Shown here: positions 20,862-34,200 of the stretch, piece by piece
Numbering within the stretch: position 1 is the stretch's first letter
Layout: every line of letters begins with the position of its first letter
Origin: Prinia subflava
Lineage: Eukaryota; Chordata; Aves; Passeriformes; Cisticolidae
Reading direction: 5' to 3'
Assembly: GCF_021018805.1 (NCBI RefSeq)
Contig: NC_086249.1
Span: 76,038,472 to 76,102,471 of the forward strand
DNA length: 64,000 nt
Program-made: the position numbers and the translations under genes
Notes under the pieces: model-generated
The model's database searches: none
Seen by the model: only the letters and a program-made list of their open reading frames with translations
Told to the model about the DNA's origin: nothing

Positions 20862-22267
20862 TTACTGCTTTTTCTCCTCAGGTTTTTCAGCTTCTGCTTC
20901 TCCAACTGATAAGCTGCCACTACCATATTTTTTCACTCGGGTTTCTACTCTGGCAAGTCTCTGTTTCACCTTTTGTTGAGATGCGCTGTATTCTGCCAAG
21001 AGCCTCGCAAACCTAGTCTGCAGCGTATCCAGAGCTACTTCAAGTCGCCCTATTTTTTCTTCCAAGTCTTTTGGGTCAGCTCCTGCTTTTGCTGCCTCCT
21101 CATCTATTAAATTGTCTTTCATCAGAATTTGACGTCCTTTCTCTTCCAGAGCCTTTTTGGCTTCTGGATATTCTGTGAGGGCTTCCATTAAATCATCCTT
21201 AGACAAGCAGAACAAATCAGAATAACCAATACTTCTAATGTTGGCTGTCCTCCTGTTGCCAGATTTGCTGCCTTTGATGTTTAGGATGCTGATTTCACCA
21301 AAGTAGCTGCCATCGCTTAGGACTACAAATTGGGTTATGCCATCATCTGCCACCACGGCCAATTTTCCCTCTTTAATAATGTACATTTCTCTTCCAATAT
21401 CTCCTTTTTTGCAAATGTAGTCACCAGGACTGAAGACCGTAGGTTTCAGTTTCAGCACCAGCTCAATGAGAAGTCCAGCTTCACAATCCTGGAATATACG
21501 CACTTTCCTCAGTGTGTCCAAATGGACATTGATGGCAATTTCAGCCTTCAACTTGTCAGGCAGATTTTTGAGAACTTCCTTCTCATCCACTGTTTTCTTG
21601 TTGGTCCAGAGGTAATCAAACCACTTAATAACCCTGGCTTCCAAATCCTTGGTCACTTTTCGGAATTGCATGTACTGTTTAATGGAATCCACTTTGGCCT
21701 GGAACTCTGCCCTGGAAGCATTCATGTTGGAAATCATGGAGCCGACGTTACCGACAATGGTAGCAAAGATGAGCACGCCCACCAGGAAGTCGATGACCAC
21801 GAAGAGATACTCCTCGTCCTTCACCGGGGGCGGCGTTTCTCCGATGGTTGTCAGCGTGAGCGTCGACCAGTACAGACTGTAGATGTACTTCCTGGACAGG
21901 CGCGCGTACTCCGGAACGGACACGTTGGGATACACCCAGGTGTCAGTTCCAAACCCGATCACCTTCGAGATCGCAAAGTAGATGCACGCATTCCAGTGGA
22001 TGATGATGAGAATGTATAATACAAGATTGCCAATACGGAACATGTTTGGGTAATTTGTCCTGGTCTCGGTACGGTCAAAAAACTCAAAGAGCCGAGCGAT
22101 CCTCAGCAAGCGGTTAAATCGGAGCTCGGGGTAGTTCAAACCAAGCTTAAAATATGCCAGGTCCGTTGGCACAAGAGACAGCACGTCCAGTTTGAACTGC
22201 ATAGTTTTGGTATAATGTTCTCGTAATTTCTTCTCATCCTTAACTAGCAAGCCTTGTTCAAGAAAGC
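20862..22267 (-). CDS. CNGA3: CNGA3 terminal exon: S3-S6, pore, C-linker, CNBD, coiled coil
   Basis: 1406 nt after acceptor TTTTTATTCTCTGAAG, ending TAA at 20862-20864. It encodes residues 267-734 from [14 protein letters not shown] onwards. It contains [20 protein letters not shown] (S3), [19 protein letters not shown] (S4), the pore [12 protein letters not shown]6, the CNBD with [12 protein letters not shown] and GNRRTANI, and a Glu/Lys-rich C-terminus. A large single terminal exon is typical of CNGA genes. An in-frame ATG at 22391 precedes the exon, but the upstream frame is intronic read-through. Confidence 0.98.
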
Positions 22268-25200
22268 CTTCAGAGAATAAAAAGATTTTACTTGTTAGAA
22301 TAAAAATACCATCAACAGTAATGAGTGACTTACATTTCAAGCCTAAGAATGTTAAAATTTGTGCTGTTATGCCTACAGACATTGAGGTCATTTAATTGCA
22401 TATTTAAATATTTCAATCAAGTTTCAAAGCTGATATATAATGACTAAGAACAATGACTATTATCACCACAGTGCTCCCTGAGGTTTTCCACTCTATTCTG
22501 TGACAGCTGTATCCTTTTCTTTTGAGTATCTTCGCAAAAAAAAAAATAGGGAGATTCAAGCATCTAATTTTTCATGACTCATGGGCATGAGTCATAACTA
22601 AAGTTAAGCAAGTGTTAAGCAACTAACTATGTATAAAATGGGAGGGGATTATTTTAAAATAAATACCAGGAATAAGTAGGTATAATGGATTGTTGGAAAC
22701 TTTTCCCAAGCAATATCAATATCCTCGAGATAAAGAAATGCAGTTACCCCCCCACCCTAAGTCCTGCTTTTCCTCTTGTGTCCAGTACTAAAACTGACAT
22801 GATTTTCCTTTGTTCGCACTTTGTGCTTCTAGTGAGAGAGCTACTAAGCAGACTTTTGCACATAAATATTTCTTCATTCCAAAGACTTTGAAAAGTATTA
22901 GATTTTAAAAATTTACAAGTAGATATAAACTGCAGTGAGAGACCTTTACTGCAGACAGTACAGCCACAGTGCTCTTTGGTGCCTCTGAGGGCACTAAAAA
23001 TGTTCCACAGGGAACAGCCACTGCAAAATACTTGCTGCAATTGCAATGGCAATATCCAACTGTCAGCCCAGTGAGCCACTCAGGAGAAAAAGTCCACTGC
23101 GAAGAAAACAAAACATTCCCAGTGTATCTGGGATTATCACATTTTACTAAGCCCTCAACAACCTACAAGCCATCTATAGCTTTCTCAGGGAAGCATCTGC
23201 TGAGGAACAGCAAGCTGCACTTCTTTGTGCCCAACACAGCACAGGTGTATTTCTGGAATGTGTGGTGCATCTGTAAACGCCTCATCTATTTGTGTATTTG
23301 GCTCATCTGTGTGTGTATCTCGCTTTGGATCTGCAAACTGACGATGACTACGAATGGAAGTAGTTCCTGTGCCATACATGTGCTGCCTCCCAGAAAACTG
23401 CTGAAAAAGCTGGTCAAATATGCACTTTAGTTATGCAACTTAACAGAAAAGCTGGCCAGACTGATGAATTTCTGATACACAGTAATGAAAAATAACTCTG
23501 AAAACACCTTCCTCCTGAAAGGAGATAAAATCTCTCGGCTTTTTTTTCCCTTATGGAACTAAAGTCTTATAGTATAATCTTTTGAAAGCATTAGAACACA
23601 GCTAACACAACCAGCTGCTGAGACAAGAATCTTTTATGTTTCACAGTGCACAGTCACCAAATAGGTGAAATGCAGTCCAACTGGCCCTGCAGCTGGACAG
23701 AAATGCACCACAGAGAAGCTGATGACTAGAGTAGTCGTGGGGCTACCTAGATCTCAGTTCAAAGGCGGACTGTGCCCTCAGACAGCAGAAAGTCTCACTC
23801 TTCCCCAAAAGCTTGCAGGACCTCTGTCCCCAGGGCAGATGGACCTTGCAAACTCACAGGAAAAGGCAGCAGGCAAAGGCAGAGCCAGGAGGGACTGTTA
23901 AGAGAGTTGACAAAGATTTTGCCACCTAAAAGAAGCGACTCCTTTCTTTGAGTGCCTGGAACAACAGCAGACACCTGCACTGAAGCATCTGGGAGACAGC
24001 TCCAGCAATTCTGCAGTTGCAAGCCAGGCCTGAAAATTCAAATTCTAGTCAGGCTTTACCTGCCATATAATCATTATCAGGACAGCCCATGGAAATTTAT
24101 GACTTGCTTTGCCTGGATATGCCTAATTTCTGCTCTCTTCTTTCCCATTTCATTAACAGATGTAACTGCAGAAGGTAAATTTAGTTGGCACAGTTGACAT
24201 TTTAACTACATGAAGAAGATGAACAACCCCTCCTCCATCCTACCCCAAATACAGCACTGTTGTGATTTAGGCTGGTACGTGAAACTGACTTTCCTGTTGA
24301 ACAAGGCACTTGCTAAGTTTAAGAATTTGGCTTGCCCTGGGTTGTGTGCTTCCCACATGACAGCATTTTTAGCCCATCTTGTAATTATGCTTACAACTTG
24401 TCACAGGCCATAATTAACATCAAGCTGTCAGCACAACTTTAAATAAATAAATAGATAAAAATGGGTAAGATGTTTAAATGAAAGATTTAAAATTACTCTC
24501 ATTTTTTTTAATGATCAGTGTTGTTTTGGATCCTTTCAAGGGATATTTTGAAGCTGTATCTGTACCGGTGACGAGAATGAGACAGGAGATATTTTCTGGC
24601 CCAAGACCAGCTACCATGACAGCTTCTATTCACATGTAAGTTCTTCCAGGCTCCTCCCAAAACACCACCATGAACAACAGCCAACCTCTGCTGTCCTCCT
24701 AGCTGTCCCCAGACACTGGGTTCTCGCTAGCATGGACCAAAGTGCATCAAGGACTATTCAGTAACTTGGTGAGATGGGTCACTGTACATCATTGCTTAGG
24801 CCTATATTATGATCTTGTTCAGTTTAAAACAGATACCACTTTAAGGTTAGGATCTAAGTCTGCCTGGATTACAGAAACAGGGACAAGAAATTAAAAGAAT
24901 CACTTCACGCATAGCGTGACACAGCCCTCAAAGATCCTCTGGGCTCACACTTCCTCCAGGAAGGCAGGACCTGAGAGGTTCCTGGGTGAATCCTACCCCA
25001 TCACTGGGGCAGTGTGAAACCCAGCCAGGACCTCGTAGAGGCTGCAGGAAGCACAGATGGTGGCAGAGGGGCTGCACTGCCTCTTCCAGGCCTAGGACCA
25101 CAGACTGAAGGTTGAGACAGGTGCCAGGTCTTGCACTTGGCCAACTCTGCCCACTTCAGTAACCACTTCTGACCAGGATGCTGCACAGCTTGGTTAAGAA

Positions 25201-28200
25201 AACAGCACCTGTGGGGTGCAGTTGGTTTCCTGCCCCAAGTGCCCTATTGTCCCTTCCCCACACAGCCTGTTACACTGGCTATGCACTCAGCACCTGGCAC
25301 ACCTATACTGACAGAACTGAATTTAGAGACAAGTGAAGAGCAAGTGTTGGAATGTATGGCCTTAAAAAATCCAAACTGATCAGACAGTTCATCTTCCAAA
25401 AGCTTCCACTGTTGCATTCTGACAGGATATTACACTGGTCAGACCCTACATGGGAATTTTTGTTTCCATCCTTTATAAACATGCAGTATTTGAAAACACC
25501 ATAAAATCCCAGAAAGACTCACCTGTTCTGAACCTGACAAACATGTCAATAACATAGATAATATCAGACAGATAATCCAAGAACAGCCACATTTTAACAT
25601 GGTCCATTTGTAGCTCATCAAAGCAGGCTCTAAAGAAACAAAGATTTTAAAAAAATAAATTAAGCTAACTGCATAAGCAGAGTACTCGCATTACATGCCC
25701 TAGCAGCATGCTGGTGCACATTTCTGAACAGAAATATTACAGGCAGCATGTCTCCATGTCCAGACACGAGATGCACACTAGAGTTATGTCCAAACAGACA
25801 CCAGGATCTTTCAGAATTCAAAGGTGTTCTGGACAGGAATAAAACTGAAACACATAAATGCCACACGAGCGCATTTATGGAGGATTACACATATCCCTAC
25901 AATTTAAAGTACATCAGATTTCACAGGATAGACATCTCCATGAAGATAATTCCCAAATAAAAGTTTTGTTTCTCAGCAGCAAGCCATCCTCATTTCTCCC
26001 TACCATCTTACAGTGTAAGGAAACCATTTCTACACCCCTCCCTCACTTTGACTGAAACTGATTTCTACATTCTACCATGGAAAATAAATACTTGAATTAA
26101 ATCTTCCTGCCCCTCGAGCACCCAAAAGATAAATTATATGAATTTAAGAGGCCCTGCCCACTGCCCGTATCCCTCCTTTCTGTTCTCTGCTGGGTGGTGG
26201 GAAGCCCTCATCCCTGGCAGTGCTTAGGGACGCAGTGGCCAGGACACAGCTCCGCCGCCAGCCAGCAGGTGGCACACAAAGGCCACACCAGCGCTCATGA
26301 GGACACCCAGTGCAAGTTACATCCACCTCTCTTAGACGAAAAGGAAAAGCAAACAAACAAACCCATTGGCAATCTATTCCCAGTGGTACGCATATCATAC
26401 ACCCCCCTAAGGGCATATGAACTGTACACCCTCTAGGTAAGTCACCCAAGAGATACCCAGGGAGATAAGAGGGTGATTTACATAGGAATCAAATGATTGA
26501 AATGTGAAATTGTTACAAATCGAAGTCCATACCTGCACACTAGCATACACCAGTTATAGAACACGGGCGCTGCAATTACGGTCAGCCAGTTGTAGTACAG
26601 ATTGCTTGAAGGATCTATCACAAAGACCTCCTTTTTCTGCCTGGAAAATAAAACATGCAGATTTACACTGGAAATGTAAGTAAGCAACCTGCTGGATTTC
26701 CCTCTTCTTGAGGCACCTCAGTTCACCATGAACTCACAGCTGCCCAAGAGAAAGTATCCATGCAGGCAGTGCAGATGAGATACCAGGTATCCCATCTGAC
26801 AAGCTCTATTTCTTTGTTTGACCAAACTTTGGGAAAAGTAAATAAGAGTGGAAAGAAAAACACAGACAATCATATCTCCCAGGCTGAAACCCACAGCCCA
26901 CACTGAAAAAAAGTTAATTATGAAATGTTTCTTATCACTCCAGTTAAAAGGTTACATTTCATTGCTAGAGAAACAGCCTTCCTTTGCAGGCTAATTATTG
27001 ATCTTTACCAAATTCTGTTATGGAGATGACTGTATAAGCATTTGAACAAGTAAAACGTGTTCAAATACACATCTGTATAAGTAAGAACCTCTATGTGCAT
27101 ATGCACACACAGTGTGTGCAACTAGAGCTCACACATGTCTTAATATGTAAAGGAAATTTCACAATTCACAGTCCTGGCTCTTTAGGCCTCACAACAAGAG
27201 ACGATAAAGATTTAAAAGATTTTAAGGAATGTAAAGATTTAAAGAACAGCATGGCTAATTGCACAAGGTATGCTCAGAAGTGCCTATCTCCAGCATGAGA
27301 AAGGTTGATATGGAATAGAGAGCAATTAGGCATGTAATCAGAGGAAATATACATTAGTGGATTTGAGGTCCACAGCTGCAAAATTCAACAGCAGAAGAGT
27401 GATCTGTGGACTGTATAATAGTGTGTGGAATATGTAACCAGGCAGTCCTTGAATATGTATTTGTGGGACTTTTCCAAATCTCCAAAAATGCAAATATATT
27501 AAAATGTAATGATAATTTATTTCAAATCTGTGTGTATTTCTGGCATTACCATTGCTGTCAGCTGAATGTCCAGGCAATGTGAAAAGGAAGCAGCTTTAAT
27601 CTAAAAAGTATTTACTTACCATCTTCACTATTGGTTTTAAACCATTTCTTCTAAAAAACTGGTTACCAGCTCAAAACTGGTGACCCTGAAATATGGTCAT
27701 TATATGGCAGATTATACTACCTCATAGACATTAAAACATTAATTTTCTTTGACAAAATGCTTTAAAACATTATTTGATACTGCAAATCTCAGACTTTCAC
27801 TACACAGTAATTAAAGCCAAAAGAGAGTGCTTTGAACAAAGGCTTTCTAATTGGAAAAAAAACAATTAAAAGCTTTGATTAATAATGATCCTGAGATCAA
27901 TCTGATTCCATCTGCAATGCCCTCATATCTGTATAGCAGGTGCCACCATATACATACACATAAACCTACAGTATATTACTCTAACATACTCCTTAACTGT
28001 GAAGGCCACCCAAATGATTCTCTTTTTATCTGCCATCATCGTTACTTTCAATCACTGATAATATTAAATTGTGCTATATTTGGGTCAATTTTTCAGGAAC
28101 AAAGCAGGAACAGGATCCCTTTCTGCCAAAAGCATTCATATTACCTCATTTTGTTGCAGAAATAAACCATCCCCTAACCAACAGAAGCAAATTCTAGTGA

Positions 28201-31200
28201 TCACTAGCAATGAACTACATCATATCAAGTAATTAAATATAATAGTCAGTGAAATAACTAAACTTACTAGCAAACTTTTAATTTTCTACGTGTAAGATAT
28301 TTCTACATGGTAAGATGAACCAGATTTTTGGTTCATCTGCTCTGAATCATTAAAGAAAATTCTGGAACAATGAAAAGTCTGTGCAGCTGTGCAAAGCAAG
28401 CTGTCCTAAAGTGTTGTCATAATTTAAAAGTGATCCTCAACTCAAAGTCACCAGAGGCAGCTCAATTCCCTTTTACTGACATAGGAAGCTGTTTCTGAAA
28501 GATCTGAACACAAATCTTCAAGATACAACTATTTTGCTGAGCAGCTGAAATCTTTCAAAGGTGAAAATGCATCAAAGATTTGATGGGCTAAGAATCTGCA
28601 GTCTACAGAACAATTGTAAGTGTTACAATGAAATGCTGTACCATGTTTTGTAGTGTAACACATGAATCACACATTCATTCTTTATACTTACTCTTCCTTT
28701 TTTTTATCATCTTTTTTGTCATCTTTTTTGTCATCTTTCTTTTCCTCTTTCTTTTCCTCTTTCTTTTCCTCTTTCTTTTCCTCTTTTTTCTCCTCTTTAA
28801 CCTCTTTCTTTTCTTCCTTTTTGCTGTACAACATAATGCAAGGCTTAGCAATATTACCAATACTGAGCAGTTCAGGGAGAGGGTGGAGGTTTGGGAAACA
28901 AGACTAGACTCCAGACAGGGTAGGACAGGGATCCAACTGGGAAAAAGAGTTTACAGGCCGAGACCTCTCACCCTGACACCATCACCCTATTGCATCAGCT
29001 GGCTGATTCTCTGCATTAGTCGCACACACCTTCTTGAGCGTTTCAGACATCAGTGTCTGATCAGTGTACCAGGCCAATTTTAAGTAAATGCTTTCAGTTT
29101 GATTGACTCTTAAGAACCCAGGCACTTAAAAAGAAATCTATCAAATGATGACAGAATGTGACATGGCTTAACAAGCTGTCAACGTTCTTTGCACAGCCAA
29201 AACCTCAATGTGACTGTCTGAAGCTTTCACAGCAATTATAAAAAATGAGGATGAATCTCCTCTCATTGTTCTTTAAAACCAGCAAAATCTTAATTAATTA
29301 GTTGCCTCTGGATCTGAATTGTCCCATTCTTAGGTTTGTCTGAACAGAAGAGTCTTGAAATATGTTAACTTATGCAGACAGGCCCACAAACACTTTTCAA
29401 ACCTACAGGAAGCTAACATCTTTCTCGAGATTCTGACAACACTTAAAGCTAGATTTGCTACATGCCTTGGCCAAGAATCATGTGATGTGATGTGAAGAAC
29501 AGTGCTCATTCACACAAGCAGAAAATCCATCATCTGAGATCTTCCTCTTTTTTATTTGAAATTTGTCCAGTCCATGAAACAGGAACACAGAGAAAAGCCT
29601 AAGAGTGTTCCTCACACTACACTGTATGTGGATAACAAAACTCCCCAGACATAATGTCTGGTTTGAATGAAAGCCATGGATTCCTGCTGCCACAGGGGCT
29701 TTGTCTTCTCCTCTGAACTGCCAAGACTGGGTCTGAGTCTCCCTTTGCACCAGTGCCAAGAAAAGGCAAGTGAGTTTAATGACAGCAACATCCCACAGCA
29801 CAGACAGAGTATGTAATAATGCTGCTTACAGGACTTGTGCTTTCCATGCACACTTGCTCATATTGCTCAGGCCAGAAAGGTCTATGCTGTGAACGGCAGT
29901 CTCATCTAGGAATGTGATTGTTAACAGGGAAAAAGCAGCACTCCAAAGGAGATGGCAGCCACCCATTTTAAGACGATAGCAGCTTTCACCAATCAGCAAT
30001 GAGCACCTGTTCCAGTTCTTACAATTAAGACATTTCCATCATCCATAGTGATGCATCACCACAGTGTACTTCGGAAAAGCCAGGACTCATTTGCTAAAAA
30101 ATGCCAAGATCCCACACTCTGCCACATCCAGGGAAACCTTCAAAATTACAGAGTACAAAGGAGCAGAACTGGAGAAGAGAAGAACCTTTGGCTTGACTAA
30201 TCTTCTCTTTCTACTTGCATCTCATATCAAAAATAGTTTTTCATTTACCAAGGCAGATTCCTACACAGCAGTGGGAACTGCTTCTCAAGAATTTATTTCC
30301 TGGACTGACTGTCCAGAACTTCACCGCTTCATTTACCAATCTGCCCCCAAAACTCATTCCTATTTAAAAAACAAGTGGATTACCATGCATGGTGTCTGAC
30401 CTAAAGGCAAATACACAGTTGCTGTTGTTAGCACTAATGTAGCTCCTCAATACTTCAAATGCCTGGCATTCTTACCAAAAAGGAAGAGTTACGAGTAAGC
30501 AGAATTTTCAAAGAGTAGGGGTGTCACCCTGGTTTTGAAGACTTTTTTAAGCCTTCTGTTATATTCTTCATATTGGAGTCAGAAATTTCACCTTATCACA
30601 TTTTCTACTATAAACACTGGCCATGTTTTGCTAACTGTCTTTTATTGTTTACATATTTCTAGGTAGGAGGAGAAATGTGATTGACAGTTAGCTTGACCAA
30701 CGTGGATTGAGAGGTGGAATTCCATCCTCCAATCCACGGGCACCATGGGAAATGTATAAAACTGGGTTTTGTAAATAAACTCGCCCTTTTGTTTCCTGCT
30801 TCGCTCACCAGCGTGTCCTCGTGTGGTTCTTCCCGTGTCCGCTGTGACACAGGGGCACTGTACATTTGTGGATCTTGTTATGCAGGGAAAAGTGGGCTAA
30901 GATCAAGAATCAGTCAAAAAGTCTCAGTGGTGGTAAACTTTGGAGGGAATATTTTGACAATGTCAACTCCCTTCTGTTTGTGTTTCATTTTTTAAAAAGT
31001 GAAAAACTTCATTTCACACAGCATCTAACATTGATACTTACTTTTCTCTGGCCTGAGATCTCCTACAAACTCTTCTGTCAACTACAGACCTTTTGTAAGT
31101 GAATTTCTTCCATTGATGTTGCCTCTGTTCATCTTTCTATTGTGTTAACTCCCAGCTTATCACACTCCCATCTACTTGCAGTCTGGCAATGAAAGTCACT

Positions 31201-34200
31201 CAGAGGAAAAGATTGGCCATAATCAAAAGGCTTGAAAGCATCAAGTGCCAAGACATGGCACACTTAGGTCTTTAACATAATGAAAAGTCCACATTTCTTT
31301 TTCTTTACCAGTAACACTGAGTAAACTAGAATCCAGTAACTAATAAAACAGTTTGTGGCGGTCCTCTTTGACCCCAACACAGCAGCATCCATGCTGTTTC
31401 TAAGCTGTGTGCAGCTTTAGATTTAGAAATCTACTTCATCAGCCTTTATAAAAACAGTCATAGTCTTTGAATGACTCCAACATCTGCATTTCTCATCTGT
31501 CAAATACTTTGCAAATCAAGTATCTTTCAGACTCTTAGGGTGCTACACAGACAGGTCTTGTCTTCATTCAAAAATAATGAAACACTGAAAGGATGAAAGT
31601 TTTGCCCAAGGTACATGAGTCACTGTCAGAAACAGAGTGAGGCAGAAGTATTTCTGTCCTGACCAGTCCTTTGGGCTCTGTTTAGCAGGCCCAGCTCCAA
31701 GCTTATAGCACTTCTTTTATATCGGTCTAAATAAAACTCTGCATATTTCCGTCACTGTTCACTGCACGCAGATTTTCCTTTTGAATTAAAGTTATGCAAA
31801 CCAAACCAAAAAGTTGCTTTAGAAGCAGGAAGATCTCTTGTTCAGCTATGTGCACAAAGGTTTGCAGATCATTTAAAATGTATAGTTTAATCTTGCCTTT
31901 GATAGAATTATTTGGAGGAAAAAAAACCTCAAGAGTTTTACAGAAGTATTTCTGACACAATCAGAAGATGTACTGATTACTTTTAAATTTTTTGTTTTCA
32001 TCTGGAAAGCAATAAAAATAACCTACTATCATTATGTATAAGAACAGATCTGCTGCTGGATACCAAAGAGCAGATATGTCTTCAGATTGCTGTGGTCCAA
32101 GACAAGCAACAAACATTGATATTGGGTGATGTTTACAGAAGCTCTTCACATTGTTTAATAAATTTCTCTTTGGTGTAACACTGTGATATAGCTTGTCAAT
32201 TATATAAAATAGACTCAAGAGGACAGCTTCTGTCAGACATTCTGTGGCAATACCAGCCTTATTATGGTGCCTGTCACTCTCTCAAACAACAGTACCTGCT
32301 GAACTGAAACACACTTTTAAAAGATGGACATATAAATGGGTCTTGGTGCCCTTATCAGTACCCACTTCCCACTTGACAACCTGGAATTTTTGGGGCACTT
32401 GATTTGCAAAAAGGGACCAGTGTGTAAGAAGAGAAAACCACTATTAGAAAATTAATATGTGAATCTCATTTAAAAACTGGAAAATGAATGCATCAATTGG
32501 TAATGCAGTAAAATCAGCCAGCTGAACTACAGAAGGTAGGGACTAAATGCTTACTCAAATTCAATACCCTTTGAGAGGAAGGGGTGACTTCAGACAAAAA
32601 GAAGTTCACAGGGAGCACAAAGGATGCTTTTCATACTAAGAAAACCAGACCTTTCTCTATAGTAAAACTATGCTCTAAGGAAAGGCTTAGGAAGAACTAA
32701 GGAGTTTATACTACAAATGTTACTAGGCTGGATAGGGAAAAAGAGAAGGTGCTGGTAGTAGAAAGGTCTTTGGAAGTTAGCAGTACTTACTCTTCATTGG
32801 TGTTGTTGCTAAAGTTGACATTGAACCTGGCCAAGGGCCAGTGACTGCAAGCAAGTTAAATAAAACACATTAAAGAGTGTAAAGGCTGCTAGTATTTCAC
32901 ACACGTGTTTACAGACATGACAGACTGACTCACGAGCTTCTCACATATGCACTGATAAGATTAGCAAGGTCAATTTTGACTGTTGTGATAAGCTCCTTTG
33001 CATAACTGCTTCAAGGCACCAGCTCCTTTCTGTCATGTGCCTGACATAGACATTTGTGACCACGTCTGATGCTTGAAGCCTGTTCTTAGGCGTATTAGAG
33101 CATGGCAAGATGCACCTCACTATTTTTAGCCCTGTACTCATTGGGCTACTATTATAAGCTTTCTTCAATCCTTTCAAGTCCTCTTCACAGATGCAGTGTC
33201 AAGGCTTGTGGATAAGTAATGAGCATACCTACCACTGCTGCAGAATTACACCTTCATAATACAACCACCGAGAGTTACTGTCAACCAGCAACAGCTTAAA
33301 ACTGAGAAGGCAAGGATGGGTGCTCTCAAATTCATTTCAAATTGCCTTATCCAGAGGTTTGTTGGCCCACGATCAGTGTTGTTCTCTCTGCTTCCCATCT
33401 GCAGTTGCTACTGATCCAGACACCTGATAAATCAGGCAACAGTCTGGCTAATTCAACGAAATGTGCTCTTGAGATGAATTTCTAAGAAGCAGATCAAGTG
33501 AAGATAATAAGGCTGTGCTGGACTACAACAAATCAAAGTAACCTGCATAATGCACAGACTTTCAGAGGTTTTTGCTTTAATCTGAATTGCTTGCTGAGAC
33601 TTTTGAAACTAATCACTTGCTTACCTACCAATCTTTAATTATGCAAAAAAAATAGGAGTCTCTGCTTCAAAGCCTAATGCCAAGCAGAAAGTCAGCTTTT
33701 GTCTCAGGACTTCATTTTCCCATTTTAGCTGGAGTTAAATTTAAAACAGCATATCATACATTTATAAGGTAATAATAACTCATCAAATCAAAGAGCTGTA
33801 AACACATAAAGGTTTCTCTTTTGTTTTATTGGAAAAAAAATAAGACTGAACCTGCCTTCCATACTAAAGACTGCATATGTGCTAATAAGTGAAGTCTGCA
33901 TCCAAATGATTTTGTCATTTCTGCATCAGAAACTTTTTGTAGTGTTATCAGATGGACTTCTGAGTAGATATAACAAAGCAATGACACATTTTGCACAACT
34001 GCTTCTTTAGAGTTTCCTAACACTTGCAGATAGTGCACATTAAGATCCTGCAAAACAAAAGTAGAAACATCCTAGATTCTTGAAATAGAAATTGCATTCT
34101 CCTCAGTAGAGAGCAGTTGAGCAACATCAAGCTGCGTATGGTAAAATTCCAGTTCTGAGAAATCATTCTGCCTGAAGCAGCATGACCACAATCCTTTACT

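Noticed and set aside
21330..22019. 229-codon + strand open frame opposite the CNGA3 terminal exon
   Set aside because: It is an antisense shadow of highly conserved CNGA3 coding sequence and has no signature of its own.
22268..22391. In-frame extension of the CNGA3 terminal exon to an upstream ATG at 22391
   Set aside because: A clear acceptor (TTTTTATTCTCTGAAG) and the match of exon 8 to family sequence show this is intron read-through.
28628..29083. 151-codon + strand frame rich in Phe/Leu, looking like a membrane protein
   Set aside because: The Phe/Leu run is the complement of the CNGA3 Lys/Glu exon; the rest is intron.
30522..30849. Full-length endogenous retrovirus associated with the LTR
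   Set aside because: The flanking sequence shows no gag, pol or env-like coding capacity, and the target-site-like flanks abut a single LTR.
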